A stretch of DNA of 64,000 nt from Orientallactaga sibirica (GCA_036365145.1 JAEOAD010000048.1:11852501-11916500); one strand, 5' to 3'. Shown: positions 24,291 through 36,702, numbered from the stretch's first letter. The notes: generated by a model not told the origin, from the letters alone. Numbers and translations are program-made.

Positions 24291-24465
24291 GAGAGATGGC
24301 TTAGCAGTTAAGGTGCTTGCCTTCAAAGCCAGGACCCATGTAAGCCAGATGCACAAGGTAGCACATGCATCTGGAGTTCATTTGCAGTGGCTGGGAGCCC
24401 TGGTGCTCCCATTCTCTCTCTCTCTCTTTTTCCCTCTCTCAAATAAATAAATAAAAAAATTTTTT
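24288..24465 (+). mobile_element. tRNA-derived SINE, head slightly shortened
   Basis: Starts within the tail of the preceding copy, a typical head-to-tail SINE insertion. Confidence 0.87.
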
Positions 24466-24593
24466 TTCAAAAGTCAGTCTGTTTGGCTTGCCTCAAAAAG
24501 AAATACTTTAGGAGCTCAAACGTCATTTTGTCTTTTAAAATGAGAATGGAGAACTTTCATCTTGAAGAAAAATTCAAATATGTATAAGTATAC

Positions 24594-24826
24594 TCTTTTT
24601 TTTTTTTTTTTTTTTTGGAGACAGGGTTTCATGTAACCCAGTGCAGCCTGGAACTCACTATGTAGCCAAGGATGACTTAGCATTTCTGATTCTCCTGCCT
24701 CCATCTCCTGGGTGCTGGGATTACAGGCATGTGCCACCATGCCCAGTTTATTTGGTCCTGGGGATCAAACACAGGGCTTCATTCATGTTAAACAAGCACT
24801 CTACCAACTAAGCTCCACACCCAGCC
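24594..24826 (-). mobile_element. B4-like composite SINE (B1 plus ID-like end)
   Basis: B1 complement (poly-T, GGAGACAGGGTTTC, GCTGGGATTACAGGCATG), then an ID-like block (GGTCCTGGGGATCAAACACA ... CCAACTAAGCTCC). Confidence 0.72.
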
Positions 24827-25139
24827 CTAATATACTCATCTTTCTTACCAACCCAGTAGTGAGCATATATGTGAATGTGTATATACACTTGCTTTTAGTT
24901 ATTTATTTTTAGTGGGGAGAAGGGAACACAACGTCCCAATGCCACACACAGGGATTTGGAGAGCCAAGGAAAGGTGGACTCCTCCGATCATCAAATGTGT
25001 TGTTAACAAGCAAGAGCAGAAAAAGGGCGATTCCCGGCTTCTAGAAGGAGATAAGATTCCCTAGGGTCCCCACCCCAAGCACCCCATGTGCAAGGGTGCT
25101 GCTGATAAGAGAGGCCAGGTTCTACATAACAATCAGGGC

Positions 25140-25315
25140 AGAGAGGTGGAGGAGTTTCCTGGATGCTGGAGAAGGTTCCTGGCCACTGGGGGAGCCTCCA
25201 GGGTGCAGAGGGAGTTTTCTGGGTCGGGGGCTCCTCAGTGCTGGGGGAGCCTACTGGAAGGCTCATGGAGGCTTCTAGAGGAGCTTTCTGGGAACCAGAG
25301 CCTCATGGATGGTGG
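25140..25315. repeat. Degenerate GC-rich minisatellite
   Basis: Repeated TTTCTGGG/TTCCTGG and CTGGGGGAGCC words at roughly 30-40 base spacing. It leaves several plus-strand frames open, which I do not read as coding. Confidence 0.5.
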
Positions 25316-25757
25316 AGCATGGTGAAGACAATATTAAGCACCAACTAAGGGAGCTGGAGGTCTCTTTCCTTCTGGGTAGCTGTCCCAGGGAGCCTGGAAT
25401 CGTTTTCCTGTGGTCATTACATTTGGCTTCCGGGGAGTAAGTCAGCAAGTTCTACCTGGGTCCCCCCTCTGTGGTGATTTCGCCCTTGGCCACACCTTTC
25501 CCTGTCTTTCACCTGGACTAGGTGACGTGCTTCCTCTGAGAGCATTCTTCCACCCTTGTCCCCTGTAGTGTGGACATGTGCTATGGTAAGCCACACAGGA
25601 CAGCTAAGCTCTTGAACTGTGACTACTCTAAGTTAAGATGCTCTTGATACTAAAATGCACACTGAAGTTCCGCATCTTTCAAAGCTTTTTTACTGATTCT
25701 AACTGGTAATAATTCAAACACATTAAAATGACAAACATTACACTTCTTTCCTTTTTA

Positions 25758-26008
25758 TTTTTTTTATTTTTTAAATATTTTATTATTTATTTATTTATTT
25801 GAGAGAGATACAGAAATAGGCAGGAGAGAGAGAGAGAAAGAGAGAGAGAGAGAATGGGTGCGCCAGGGCCTCCAGCCACTGCAAACGAACTCCAGATGCA
25901 TGCACCCCCTTATGCATCTGGCTTACGTGGGTCCTGGAGAATCGAGCCTTGAAGCGGGGTCCTTAGGCTTCATAGGCAAGCGTTTAACCACTAAGCCATC
26001 TCTCCAGC
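25758..26008 (-). mobile_element. tRNA-derived SINE with 15-bp target duplication
   Basis: CTTCTTTCCTTTTTA at 25743-25757 and 26009-26023. Contains an extra CGAGCCTTGAAGCGGGG variant near the B box. Confidence 0.92.
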
Positions 26009-26064
26009 CTTCTTTCCTTTTTAAATAACATTCATTCATGAGTCATTTATTATCTCTTTTTTGC

Positions 26065-26235
26065 CTTTTTTTTTTTTTTTTTTTTTTTTGGAGGTAGGGT
26101 GTTGCTCTACTGCAGGCTGACCTGGAATTCACTATGTAGTCTCAGGCTGACCTCGAATTCACAGTGATCCTCCTACCTCTGCCTCTCAAGTGCTGCTAAG
26201 AGTGGCCAAGCCCTCTTAACCATAACCATGGCCAC
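26065..26235 (-). mobile_element. B1-type SINE
   Basis: Poly-T followed by AGGCTGACCTGGAATTCACT. The distal end is broken by CTAAGAGTGGCCAAGCCC. Confidence 0.82.
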
Positions 26236-26701
26236 CTGGCTTACGACTCACGTGGGGCTCACATTGTTTCTATAGGACTGCACTGCTTCCTGCAGCACCC
26301 AGAGCCCTGGTGCATCAGCAATGTCAGGAAACTTCTCTGTTCAAAACTGACTTGGTATTTCACTCCTAGGCAAATAAAGACTTGAATGTGGCCCTTCAGG
26401 TCTAAGGGGACATTAGGGGATCCTGAAGGCCTCTCTGACCCACCTCCTGTCACTCTTGCCCTTGCCTCACCATTCACAGTAGACTGGCCTCTTTGCTGAC
26501 GGGGAGCCACGCTTCTACCTCAGGGCTGGGCTGGTGATTTTCCATTCTCTAGACACCTGCATGTCATCCTCCACTGCCTCTGCTCTCTGCCTATTTAAAG
26601 TAGGAGCAGCGAATGCAGGTAAGCATGCATGTGCACACACCCTGTGCCCTTACTCTGCTTTAGTTTTTTTTCATAACACTTAACCTAACCTGTTTCTTCT
26701 T

Positions 26702-26937
26702 AATTTTTTTATATAATTTTATTATTTTTTTTATTTGAGACAGAGAGAATGGGTACAACAGGGCCTTTCAGTAGCTATGAACAAACTCCAGACGCATGCG
26801 CCTCCTTGTGCACATGTGCAACATTGTGTGCTTCTGTCACTTTTGTGTCTGGCTATACATGGGACCTGGTGATTCGAACAAACATTCTTAGGCTTTGCAG
26901 GCAGGCACCTTAACTACTAAGCCATCTCTCCAGCCCT
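26702..26937 (-). mobile_element. tRNA-derived SINE, long-insert variant
   Basis: Extra block CACATGTGCAACATTGTGTG between the middle and B box. Flanks CTTCTTAATTTT/CTTCTTAAATTT. Confidence 0.88.
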
Positions 26938-26944
26938 CTTCTTA

Positions 26945-27290
26945 AATTTTTTATCCATCTCCCTCAGTTAGAGCATAATGTTCAGAAGGGCAGGGATTTC
27001 TTTTGTTATTTATTTATTTATTTATTTATTTGAGAGAGAGGCAGATAATGAATGTGCACACCACAGCCTCCAGCCACTGCACGTGAACTCCAGATGCATG
27101 TACCACCTTATGCATCTGGCTTCACGTGAGTCCTGGGGAACAGAACCTGGGTCCTTTGGCATTGCAGGCAAGCACCTTAACCACTAAGCCATCTCTCCAG
27201 CCCAAGGGCAAGGATTTTTGTCTGTTTTATTTCCTACTGGATGCCCAGAACAGTGCCTGGAACCTAGCAGACACTCAGTGGAGTGCACTG
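26945..27290 (+). mobile_element. L2 3' end relic interrupted by a SINE
   Basis: GAAGGGCAGGGATTTC on the left and CAGAACAGTGCCTGGAACCT on the right are consecutive L2 3' blocks, split by the SINE at 27003-27203. Confidence 0.7.
27003..27203 (-). mobile_element. tRNA-derived SINE inside an L2
   Basis: Flanked by AAGGGCAGGGATTT and AAGGGCAAGGATTT. Confidence 0.9.
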
Positions 27291-28300
27291 AGACCAGCAC
27301 AGTTAGTGCTGGTGGTGAACACAGGGGAAAGAAGTCCCAGGTCAACCGCACCAGACATCCACGCTGCAGTCTGAAGCACCAGCCACGCAGAATGGGTTTC
27401 TTTTGTGTGACTTTGTTCTGTACAGAAACTCCTGACGTTGGCTGTGGCAGGGAAGAATTCAGGGGGCTTAGTGCTATCCAAAAGCCACTGATTCTACAGT
27501 TCACGAAAAAAAAATTTGTTTTCCTCTTTCTTAACAGAACTCAGTATGAGATTTCAAAGCTTTCAGGTAACAACAAAAGAAAGCTAAGGAATACAAATGC
27601 CATGAGAGCAACTGCCATGGAGCCGGGGCTATGGCTCTGCCAGCACTGGCAGCAAGTCAGACGAGACAGATGCCATTGTGATGAGTGAACACAGGGTTCC
27701 TCTGGCTACGGCATTCATCTGTCTCCCGGTCACACAGGCTTGGACTGTTACCTCTTCATTTCTCGTTGCCCAGCTCCACTGGAACATTCTCAGTTCAAGG
27801 AGGCGCCAACTTTCTTTCCAGAGCCATCTAGGCCATGATTTAATCAACCACTCTGGGGGCACTTAATCCCTCTCTTCCTGCCAGCCCTTCTGGGTCCTGC
27901 TGGCTTCTGATCAGGGCGGATATGCCCCATGGACCTTGGTGCAACCCTCTGAGGGGGTGGCAGGGACAATGAGAACAGGACTGAAGGCCTGGGGTGCACA
28001 GAGAGAGCTTCCTGGAATAGGACTTCATGTGACAGCAGCCTTCAGACCCTCTGGAGCTGTCCCCAAGAGTTAGTGCCTGTTCTGTGTGAGATGTCACAAA
28101 AATTGCCCAGCACTCTTCTGGCCTCTCACTCCAACAGAACACTATGCTGCGGCATCGGGGGCGTGCCTGTGAGAGAGTTTGTGGCTTGAGTGTACCTGGA
28201 GGCACGGAAGCCATTCCTTAAGGACTCTGGCCTGTTTCCTCACACCTACCTGCCTGTTCCCACTCTCTCACTCCCTCTGTCATCTCCCCCCACCCCATTT
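27291..28300. other. Intergenic, single-copy-looking
   Basis: A 156-codon plus-strand ORF (27218-27688) starts inside the L2 relic and I recognise no protein family in it. I do not call a gene. Confidence 0.5.
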
Positions 28301-28441
28301 TTTGTAGGTAGGGTCTCACTGTAGCCTAGGCTGACCTGAAATTGACTCTGTAGTCCCAGACTGGCCTCGAACTTACAGCAAACATCCTACCTCTGCCTCC
28401 CCAGTGCTGGGATGAAAAGGCGTGAGCCACCACACCCGGCC
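28300..28441 (-). mobile_element. B1-type SINE, GC-rich
   Basis: TTGTAGGTAGGGTCTCACTG through GCCACCACACCCGGCC. Confidence 0.88.
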
Positions 28442-29607
28442 TGTCCCCATTCGATTAAACAAGACTTTCTGGACTTCAGACTTGGTTCTATCATTACCTG
28501 CCATCTTTAGGGAAATTCCTTATTTTGAGGGCTGAATCTTGCTTTCATTTGTAAACCAGAGCTGATCATTGACCATGCCTACCTCTATGGGTGCTTGGGA
28601 GAGTCCCTAAGAAAAAGCACCTACTCCCCCCCCCCCAGCACTGGGCCTAGATGCTATCTCATTTCTCCCCAGCTGTCCTAGGATTTATTCATTCTTTGCC
28701 TTCTGGGCCTGTCTCTGCAGAGCCATTCTAATCATTCTGCAGGAATACTGAGCTCTTGGGGTTTCGCTACTCCTGAGCCCACATGGGCCAGGTGCCCCTA
28801 CCCAATGACAACAGGGGTCATTGCCAGGTCACCGCCTGCTCTTCTCTTCTAAGAATGTCCCCTTGGGGAGGCTCTTGAGAAAGAATCCAACACAGAGCGG
28901 AGTTCAGCAGAGACAAGACAGAGAGAGAGAGAGCAAGTCCTGATCCCTGGAGACATATGCTGGGGCCTAAACCCCACGGGCCCCACAACCTCCCCTGGCT
29001 GGCACATCACTGAGTTCCCTTTTCTGTTGGCATTCCGTTTTTGCCTTGCTTCATCGGTGATTTGGCACTTGGCACCTGTGACTAAGTCCAAAGCCAAGCA
29101 CCTCTTTTCTCCTCACCGCGGCAGTCTGTATGAGATTTTCATGAGTCTCTGGCTCCCCTGGGTGGCAAAGAAAATAAATTCACATCTCCAGAATTCTGGT
29201 TTTCTGCATAAGGCTGCTCGTTTCTACAATGTGCTAACCTTTCCACTCCACCAGTCTCCAGTGTAGAGTTGACTCTTGTCCTGTACATGCCGTTACAGGG
29301 TTTTCTTTCTCAGGTGCACCTGAGCTGGAGCCTACAGCTTGCTGACTGAATCTCATTTCTGGTCTTGCGTGGGGTGGCCCTGTGGCATGAGTCAGTGAGA
29401 CAGTGAGTGGCTTGAGGTAGGGGAGTGAGAGTCACCCTCCTCCAAGAGTCAAGGGCAGAAAACAACCCATCTTGGTAGCGCTACAAAGTTGGAGCAGCAG
29501 TTACAGAAGCCAGCCCAGACTCAAACATGCTTTTGTAAGTCCTGGCCATGGGGCATGGTCTCTTCCAGATTATTCTGAGGCAGAACTGACTCGTTAGAAA
29601 AATAGAA
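28442..29607. other. Intergenic, single-copy-looking
   Basis: No repeat recognised except short C and GA runs. No supported gene. Confidence 0.5.
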
Positions 29608-29803
29608 GGGCTGGAGAGATGGCTTAGTGGTTAACACACTTGCCTTCAAATTCCTCAGGACCCACGTAAGCCAAATGCACAAGGTGGTCCATGTACCTGG
29701 AGTTCATTTGCAGCAGCTGGAGGCCCTGGCATGCCCATTCTCTCTATCTACTGGCATCTCTCTCTTTCAAATAAATAAATAAATAAAAATACAAAAAAAA
29801 GAA
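29608..29803 (+). mobile_element. tRNA-derived SINE
   Basis: Ordinary copy with an (AAAT)n tail. Confidence 0.9.
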
Positions 29804-29888
29804 TTTTTTGAAAAAGAGAAAAAAGCAAGAAAGCTGATTGGTGGTGTCATTATGAGATTTGTATGGACATATTTAAAAGCAAATGGTT

Positions 29889-30120
29889 GGGCTGGAGAGA
29901 TGGCGTAGCAGTTAAGGTGTTTGTCTGAAAAGCCAAAGGACCCAGGTTCTATTCCCCAGGACCCACGTAAGCCAGATGCACAAGGTGGCGCATGCATCCA
30001 GAGTTCGATTGCAGTTTCTGGAGGTCCTGGTGCACCCATCCTCTCTATATATGCCTCTCTCTTCTCTGCTTCTTTCTCACCCTCTCAACCTATTAATTGA
30101 AAAATATTTAAAAATAAAAA
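29889..30120 (+). mobile_element. tRNA-derived SINE with target duplication
   Basis: Short direct repeat TAAAAGCAAATG on both sides (left near 29874, right near 30121). Confidence 0.92.
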
Positions 30121-30284
30121 TAAAAGCAAATGTTCATCTATATTGGTTTTGTTTTATCATGAATATTTCCTGGAGTCATTTTTCCTGCAAAAAACGAATG
30201 GGAATTTTTATCAGTCTTTCAGCCCTCAGAGACAATCCTCTGTCTAGAAGCCTTAGAGCACTGGGGTAAAACACACAAACCAAA

Positions 30285-30701
30285 AAGCCGGGATGGTTCA
30301 GCTGAAAAAGTGTGTGCTGGGCAAGCATGAGAATCTGAGATCAGATCTCCAGAACCCACGTAAAGCTGGACACTATCATGAATGTCTGTAATGCAGTGTG
30401 CCTCTATGGCAAGATGGGAGTGGGAGACGGAAGAATCCCCCAGAAGCTTGCTGGCCAGCTAGCCTGGCATATGCAGTGGTGAACATTAAGAGAGGCTGGC
30501 TTGGCATGGTGATGCATGCCTTTAATCCTAGCCCTTGGGAGGCAGAGGAAGGAGGATTGCTGGGTGTTTGAGGCCAGACTAAGACTACACAGTGAATTCC
30601 AGGTCAGCCTGAGCTAGAGCAAGACCCTACCTCAAAAAAGAGAGAGAGAGAGATCCTCAAAGAAGGTAAAAGGCCAAGAGCAACACCTGATGTTCTCTGA
30701 C

Positions 30702-30745
<44 letters not shown>
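30285..30745 (+). mobile_element. B4-like composite SINE split by a B1, ending in (CA)n
   Basis: The ID-like head and body (30285-30494) resume after the B1 as GCAACACCTGATGTTCTCTG and a pure CA run (30705-30745). Confidence 0.65.
30496..30650 (+). mobile_element. B1-type SINE nested in a B4-like SINE
   Basis: GGCTTGGCATGGTGATGCAT through CCCTACCTCAAAAAAGAGAG. Confidence 0.88.
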
Positions 30746-30747
<2 letters not shown>

Positions 30748-30750
30748 GTG

Positions 30751-31975
30751 CTTGAGTTACAGTGACACCAAGCACAAAGCAGACGTGTTTGGTAACTGAA
30801 TGATGGAAGATCTTATGTTTTAGAGGTGAGAGTCACACACAGTCACACCATGAAAGTGACCGCTCTGGTCCCCCAGACCATTGACTTCACCTACACCTCC
30901 CTATACTCTTCCTCATCATCTCACTGCACTGTGTGTGTGTGTGTGTGTACATGCATGCTGAGGATCAAAAGTGGCAGGCAAGCCCTCTATTACTGGGCCT
31001 TACCGCAACCCTATATTACTTCTTTATACACTTCACCCTCACAGGCAGGCCACTTTTTGTTGGTATGGTGGTGATAATGATCTTTGAAACAGCTGTAACA
31101 CTTTGACATAATGGCTTTCCATGGGAGGAATTCCACAAATACTTGCTGCATGAATGGATGAATGAATGAATAAACCTGAGAAATGTCCAGGGCTAAATGA
31201 TCAAAGATATATCCAGTTATGCATTATGCCAGAATGTTCCTTTGGAAATTTTACTGATATCACTTGAGCCATACTTCTGAGAAGAAATATAATGTTTTTT
31301 TAATAACGTCAGAGAAATGTAAACAAAGAGGATAAAGTTAACCCTTTTCAAATTACACATTTAAACCTTGTGGTACGCCTAACATTTTTATTAATCCCTC
31401 CCAAAGGAAAGGCAGTATCTTAAGTTCCTTTCTCAAGTCTGACTCTTTGGTTTGGAATTGTTTGCAAAGCTACTAACACAGATCGGATTTTCTGAAATTT
31501 GTGGGCTGTTGATGATATAAGCAATGGAACTATATGAGCAACATGCTATGAAGACGGGGATAGGCCAAGAATTTCCATGTTTTTTCCCTACAATCCTTTC
31601 GTGAGCAGGAGCTCAGAAACAAAGGCATTCACAACCACAGTCGCCATTTCTTGTGCTGCTTTTCTGTGCAGGTGCTTTGCTTACGCCCTATTATTTTATC
31701 ATTGGTCCTGCCATATTGCATCCAGGGGAGGGTTCTTATCCACGTTTTAGAAGGCGAGACTTCTCAGAAATCAGATGCCATGTCCCCCACCCCGCTAAAA
31801 GGTTGCAGTTCCTTGGATGTACTGCATCTGCTCCCAACAGAGTCCAAGGTACTATCTTCCAGCCCAGCTCAGGACCTTGACCTTGCTGTGGTCCTAAGGG
31901 CTGGTCCTTTCCCCTCTGCTTCCTGAAGCCAGTGATGTGGGGGCCTCATCATGGTATATCTGGCACAAAGCAAAG
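30751..31975. other. Intergenic, single-copy-looking
   Basis: Contains a short (TG)n (30930-30948) and an L2-end-like TGAATGGATGAATGAATGAA near 31151-31170. No gene. Confidence 0.5.
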
Positions 31976-31977
31976 GT

Positions 31978-32075
31978 CTTGCCAGGTGTGGAAGCACTTT
32001 GGAGGCTGACGCAGGAGGCTAAACAATGAGTTTGAGGCCAGCCTAGGCTACAGAATGAAACCCTATATATTAAAA
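31978..32075 (+). mobile_element. Truncated B1-type SINE
   Basis: GCCAGGTGTGGAAGCACTTT... with an internal deletion of the AATCCCAG block. Confidence 0.75.
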
Positions 32076-32077
32076 AA

Positions 32078-32300
32078 GGGCCTGGAGAGATGGCTTAGTG
32101 GTTAAGGCATTCACCTACAAAGCCAAAGGATCCTGGTTCAATTCTCCAGGACCCATGTAAGCCAGATGCACAAGGGGGCCCGTGCATCTGGAGTTAGTGT
32201 GCAGTGGATGGAGGCACTGGAATGCCCATTTTCTCCCTCTCTGCCTGTTTCTCTCTCTCAAATAAATAAATTAAAATAAATAAATGAATAAAATAATAAA
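32078..32300 (+). mobile_element. tRNA-derived SINE
   Basis: Starts directly after the A-rich tail of the truncated B1. Ends in AAATAAAT units. Confidence 0.9.
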
Positions 32301-32609
32301 AACTACTGAGCACAGTTGAATAAGGAAGTGTGGTATGTGGCATGGTCTGTCCTAGCAGAGGGCACTTTCCCACTGTCTGCCACCATGTGTCCAGAGGACT
32401 GATCTGCTCTTTGCTGCCTATGGCTCCTAGGCCTTGGCAGACCCAAAAGAAAGCACAGTGGAACAGAACCTTGGTGAAGGCAGAGTCAGGGGTTGCTGAG
32501 GGACAGAACCAAAAGTCCAGGATTCATAAATGATGGAGAGGACGGAAGAAAGGAGAGAAGGAAGGCACCAACATGTGACTGTACACAGGAAGACAGCTCT
32601 CCTGAAGTG

Positions 32610-32939
32610 TGTTGGAGTTATCGTCACATGATAGGGACAGACACCTGACCAAAAGCAGCGGATGGGATTAAAGGGTTTCTTTTGGCTTAGTCTCCAGGTG
32701 AAGCTTCATGATGGCAGGAGCAGAGGCTCGACATCACCTCCGCCACAACAAGCGGAGAACAGCGGCAGAGCGAGCTGAGCTCTGGCAAATGGGAGCTATG
32801 CTAGGACACCCCCTAAGCCTGCCCCACCCCAGCAACACACTTCCTCCAGCAAGGCTCCACCTCCCAAATTACTACAGCTGGGGACCAAGCATTCAAAACA
32901 CATGAGTCTATGGAGGACAGCTGATTCGAAATGACCACA
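32610..32939 (-). mobile_element. Solo LTR, family A, with perfect 5-bp target duplication
   Basis: TGTTGGAGTT...ATGACCACA, exactly 330 bases, flanked by AAGTG at 32605-32609 and 32940-32944. The TG/CA ends and 5-base duplication are the hallmark of retroviral integrase. No internal retroviral region is present. Confidence 0.85.
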
Positions 32940-34213
32940 AAGTGTTTGAAAGGATTTCATTTTACTTGGCACAAATTAGGTAAAGAAAGATAGAATTCAA
33001 TTGCTTAATAAAAACAGATTCATGAAAGAAACATCAGATTCCTGGAGGTGCTGGGATTAAAGGCGTGCACCCCCACACCCAGCTCTACCTGTCTTAAGTT
33101 ATCCAAGTTTTTTTTTTTTATTGTTACTCCACCTTTCTGAGTGGATTATTAATTCGTTTAGAGAAATGAATATACCCTTGGTTCCAAGAACTTAATGTGC
33201 TACCCAACATATGTGTCTGTAATGTTGTTATCATCTCTAGACGAGTTATGTATCTCCCAGCTCCAGAATCTGTCTGACCCATAAAAAAATACACCAAACC
33301 CTTGGAGGTTATTTTCTGCTCAGAACTTGTTTCCTTTCAACAGGACAACCCAGAATCCATGCACAAGGACCTTGAATGTGCCCTGTAAGAGCTCAGAATA
33401 GAAAAGACACAGGATACTAACCCTGTCTCCTGTCCTCTTTTTCTCACATGCACTGAAGAAACAAAGAAGAGAAAAGAGGATCTATTTCTGGTAATGCGAA
33501 TTCAGTTCTCAGGATGGAAAGCCAGAATCTTACGTAAGGCAACAATGGTCCTGTCCATCTCAAAGAGTTCCTTCTTTCCAACTGAATGGCTAATAAGGTA
33601 AGAATCATAGAGTAACAATAAATTCAATTTTCATTAACTGTGCAGGCATTCAAATCGCTATTAAATCACTAAGGAAAGTAAGGTAAGACCTGAGTTATTT
33701 GTGTGCTTCCAAATGAAATAACTTGTAAGCATTAAAAAAATGCTTTTTGAGCACAGTGAAGATGACTGCCTCAGAGCGGGCAGTGCCCATCTGCACAACA
33801 GCAGGCGTGCCCTGTAGCCAGATGGAAACCTGAGAGATTTCCCATATGGGATCTACACAGGCTGGAGCTGTCTGTCTGGTTTGGTCCAACCTGGGTTATC
33901 TCCTCATCCCTTAGCCTCTGTCCTTTAGAAAGTAATCAGGGCTCTGGACTGGGTAGAGATAACGTATCTCTACCACACGATCTGAAACAATGCCAGCTCT
34001 GGATCACTTGGGCTTAAATCAAATTTGCTGTATTGAGATAGCAAGAGTCCTCGGCCAAGACCAAGGTTGTGCCTTCGGGACACTGGCAAAGTCTGGAAAC
34101 ATTTTTTGGTTGTTTCAATGGGCAATGGGGGCGTGGGAAACTGACTTCTAGTGGGTAGTGGTCTGAGATGAAATTGAACTTTGTATAACACACACAGCAG
34201 AAAATTATTCACA
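32940..34213. other. Intergenic, mostly single-copy-looking
   Basis: A partial minus-strand B1 tail lies at 33043-33087. No gene signal. Confidence 0.5.
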
Positions 34214-34434
34214 GGGCTGAAGAGATGTCTCAGCAGTTACAGGCACTTGCTTGCAAAGCCTGATGGCCTGGATTGAAGTCCCTGATACCTTCATAAAGCC
34301 AGATGCACCCAGATGCATAAAGTAACACATGCATATGGAGTTCATTTGCAGTGGCAACAGGTCCTGTCATGCCCCTTCTCATTCATATTCACATTCATTC
34401 TCTCTCCTTGCAAATAAATAAAGTATTTTTAAAA
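34214..34434 (+). mobile_element. tRNA-derived SINE
   Basis: Diverged copy with a duplicated CCAGATGCA block, followed at once by a B1. Confidence 0.88.
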
Positions 34435-34436
34435 TT

Positions 34437-34602
34437 AGCCGGGCGTGGTGGCACACACCTTTAATCCCAGCACTCGAGAGGCAGAGGTAGGAGGATCACC
34501 ATGAGTTCGAGGACACCTTGAGACTATATAATGAGTTCCAGGTCAGCCTGGACTAAAGTAAAACCCTACCTTGAAAAACCAAAAAACAACAACAAAAAAA
34601 AG
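34437..34602 (+). mobile_element. B1-type SINE, near consensus
   Basis: GCCGGGCGTGGTGGCACACA start at the 3' end of the preceding SINE. Confidence 0.9.
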
Positions 34603-34724
34603 TATGTTTAAAATTATCCAGCCAAACATACAGGGCCAAGGTCATTTAATAAACTCATATTAAAGAAAGGCTGATAAGTGTCCTTTTTCATAGTAAATTT
34701 ATAATGCAGTTTGGTCAATCAATT

Positions 34725-34850
34725 AATCCATCAATATTTATTGAGCGTTTATAGAGCACTAGGAAGGAGAAACAGTCACTGCTCTCCTGAGCTGTACAGT
34801 CAGACTGAAGCAAAGTGTACATGAATGGGCACACACACTGCAGACTGCGT
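34725..34850 (-). mobile_element. L2 3' end relic
   Basis: ATCAATATTTATTGAGCGTT then GTTTATAGAGCACTAGGAAG is the reverse complement of the L2 terminus. Confidence 0.6.
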
Positions 34851-35699
34851 GATATATTTGTGAAGGAAATTAAGTATGGAAGGTACTTTGGATAAGATGG
34901 TGGAGGAAGATGATCCAAAGGAAGCTATTTACCTTATGGAGCAAGTAACGTAAGCCCCAATTCAATCTGCTTACATGGTGAGGAAATACTGCTTATCCAA
35001 CTAAACCCAGAGTTTGCGTGGGTCTCAAGACTGACTTAAATTCATACACATATATATGTATATGTTTACATATATGTATGTAAAATACATATATTATACA
35101 CATATATGTATGCATATATACATAATATGGCATTTTAATTGAGAACTTTAATACATGAACATACTGTAACTCGATCATATTCCTACCCCATTAACCTCTT
35201 TTCTCTCCGTCCCCAACCCTATTCCACTGAGCACCTCCTCTTTCCAATTAGTCCTTTCCCAAGGACATATATTTTGACATCAACTCTCCCAATCTGTTTG
35301 AGTTGTGATGAGACTGACTTAACTCCTGGCTATCACGGGAACTTCTTAGTTCTATGCACATACACAGTTCAGTTGCCCTTTCGGGATGGTAGTTAGGTTG
35401 CTGTAATGGTTCCAGTCCTCCAAACCTCCATCACCAGATTCTAGAAGGAGAACATGGAGGGTAGGGGAAGGAAAGGACAACGGAGAGGGATTGAAAGACA
35501 ACCCTCCAGTTCTAGAATGTTCAGCTACTGTCCTGACAGCCACTTTGATTGGCCTGCCTGGATTATACATGCCATTCTTGAACCAATGCTGGAGGCCCAG
35601 GTGGTGAGGGTGGGATGTGCTGACTGCCCCAAGCCAAAGAGACCACCCTGGGCTCTGGTGCTGCACCAACTTCTCTGAAATAGAAACCACAAAAACTGG
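34851..35699. other. Intergenic, AT-rich then ordinary
   Basis: An AT-rich TATATG/CATATA block at about 35040-35125, then single-copy-looking sequence. No gene. Confidence 0.5.
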
Positions 35700-35965
35700 G
35701 TGTACGGGGAGCTGAGAAGATGGCTCAGTGGATAAAGTGTTTGCCACTCCACCTTGAGTACCCAAGTTCCATCCTCCCCAAACCCCATGTAAAGTAGAAA
35801 CAGGAGAATTTCCTGGAAGCTCAAAGCAAGTGCGGCAAAGAACAACAGCAGAGGGAGATCCAGAAAGAGAATCCCAGCCTCAAATGAGGCAGAAAGGCAA
35901 GGACTGACCGGAAGTTGTCCTCTGAACGCCACACGTGTGCTTGTATGCACACACACTCAAACTGG
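35700..35965 (+). mobile_element. B4-like composite SINE
   Basis: GAGCTGAGAAGATGGCTCAGTGG head, GCCACACGTGTGCTTGTATG and ACACACAC end. Confidence 0.68.
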
Positions 35966-36000
35966 GTGTACTTTTGGAAAAGGTAGTAAAAGAAGAACCT

Positions 36001-36103
36001 AGCTGGGCATGGTGGCACCTTTAATCCCAGCCCTCAGCAGGCAGAGGGAGGAGGATCGCTGTGAGTTCAAGGCCACCCTGAGATTACATAGTGAATTCCA
36101 GGT
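36001..36103 (+). mobile_element. Truncated B1-type SINE
   Basis: AGCTGGGCATGGTGGCACCT through GTGAATTCCAGGT; the 3' third is missing. Confidence 0.85.
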
Positions 36104-36200
36104 AAGAAAAATCTCCCTTGGTGTGAGGTGAAATTTAAACAGGGCCCTGAAGGATGAAGAGGCTGACCTAGCCACGAGCCAGAGGGAAAGCTTTCTAGGC

Positions 36201-36465
<265 letters not shown>

Positions 36466-36702
36466 CCCACAGTGGTGTAGGAAAAAGGTGTGTGCCATGA
36501 TACAGTGCTCCTGGGGACAGGTGTTCACACTGAGTCTGCAAGGGCAGTGTGAACTTCTTCTTTCTCGTTTTCAAGTTTAGAGAGACTTCATTAGTTTAAG
36601 AGAAGGAAAGAGAAGACAACATAAAGAGCTCCTGTCCATAGAAGACAGGAGGGAGTAATGCCCCACGAAGTGTTTCTTTTCTTTTTTAAAAAATAACTTT
36701 AG

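Noticed and set aside
27525..27575. Exon-like segment with TTCTTAACAG acceptor and CAG/GTAACA donor
   Set aside because: Isolated in intergenic DNA, with no partner exons or homology; likely a decoy splice pair.
27218..27688. 156-codon plus-strand ORF
   Set aside because: It begins inside an L2 relic, has no recognisable domain and lacks a promoter or splice context; treated as chance.
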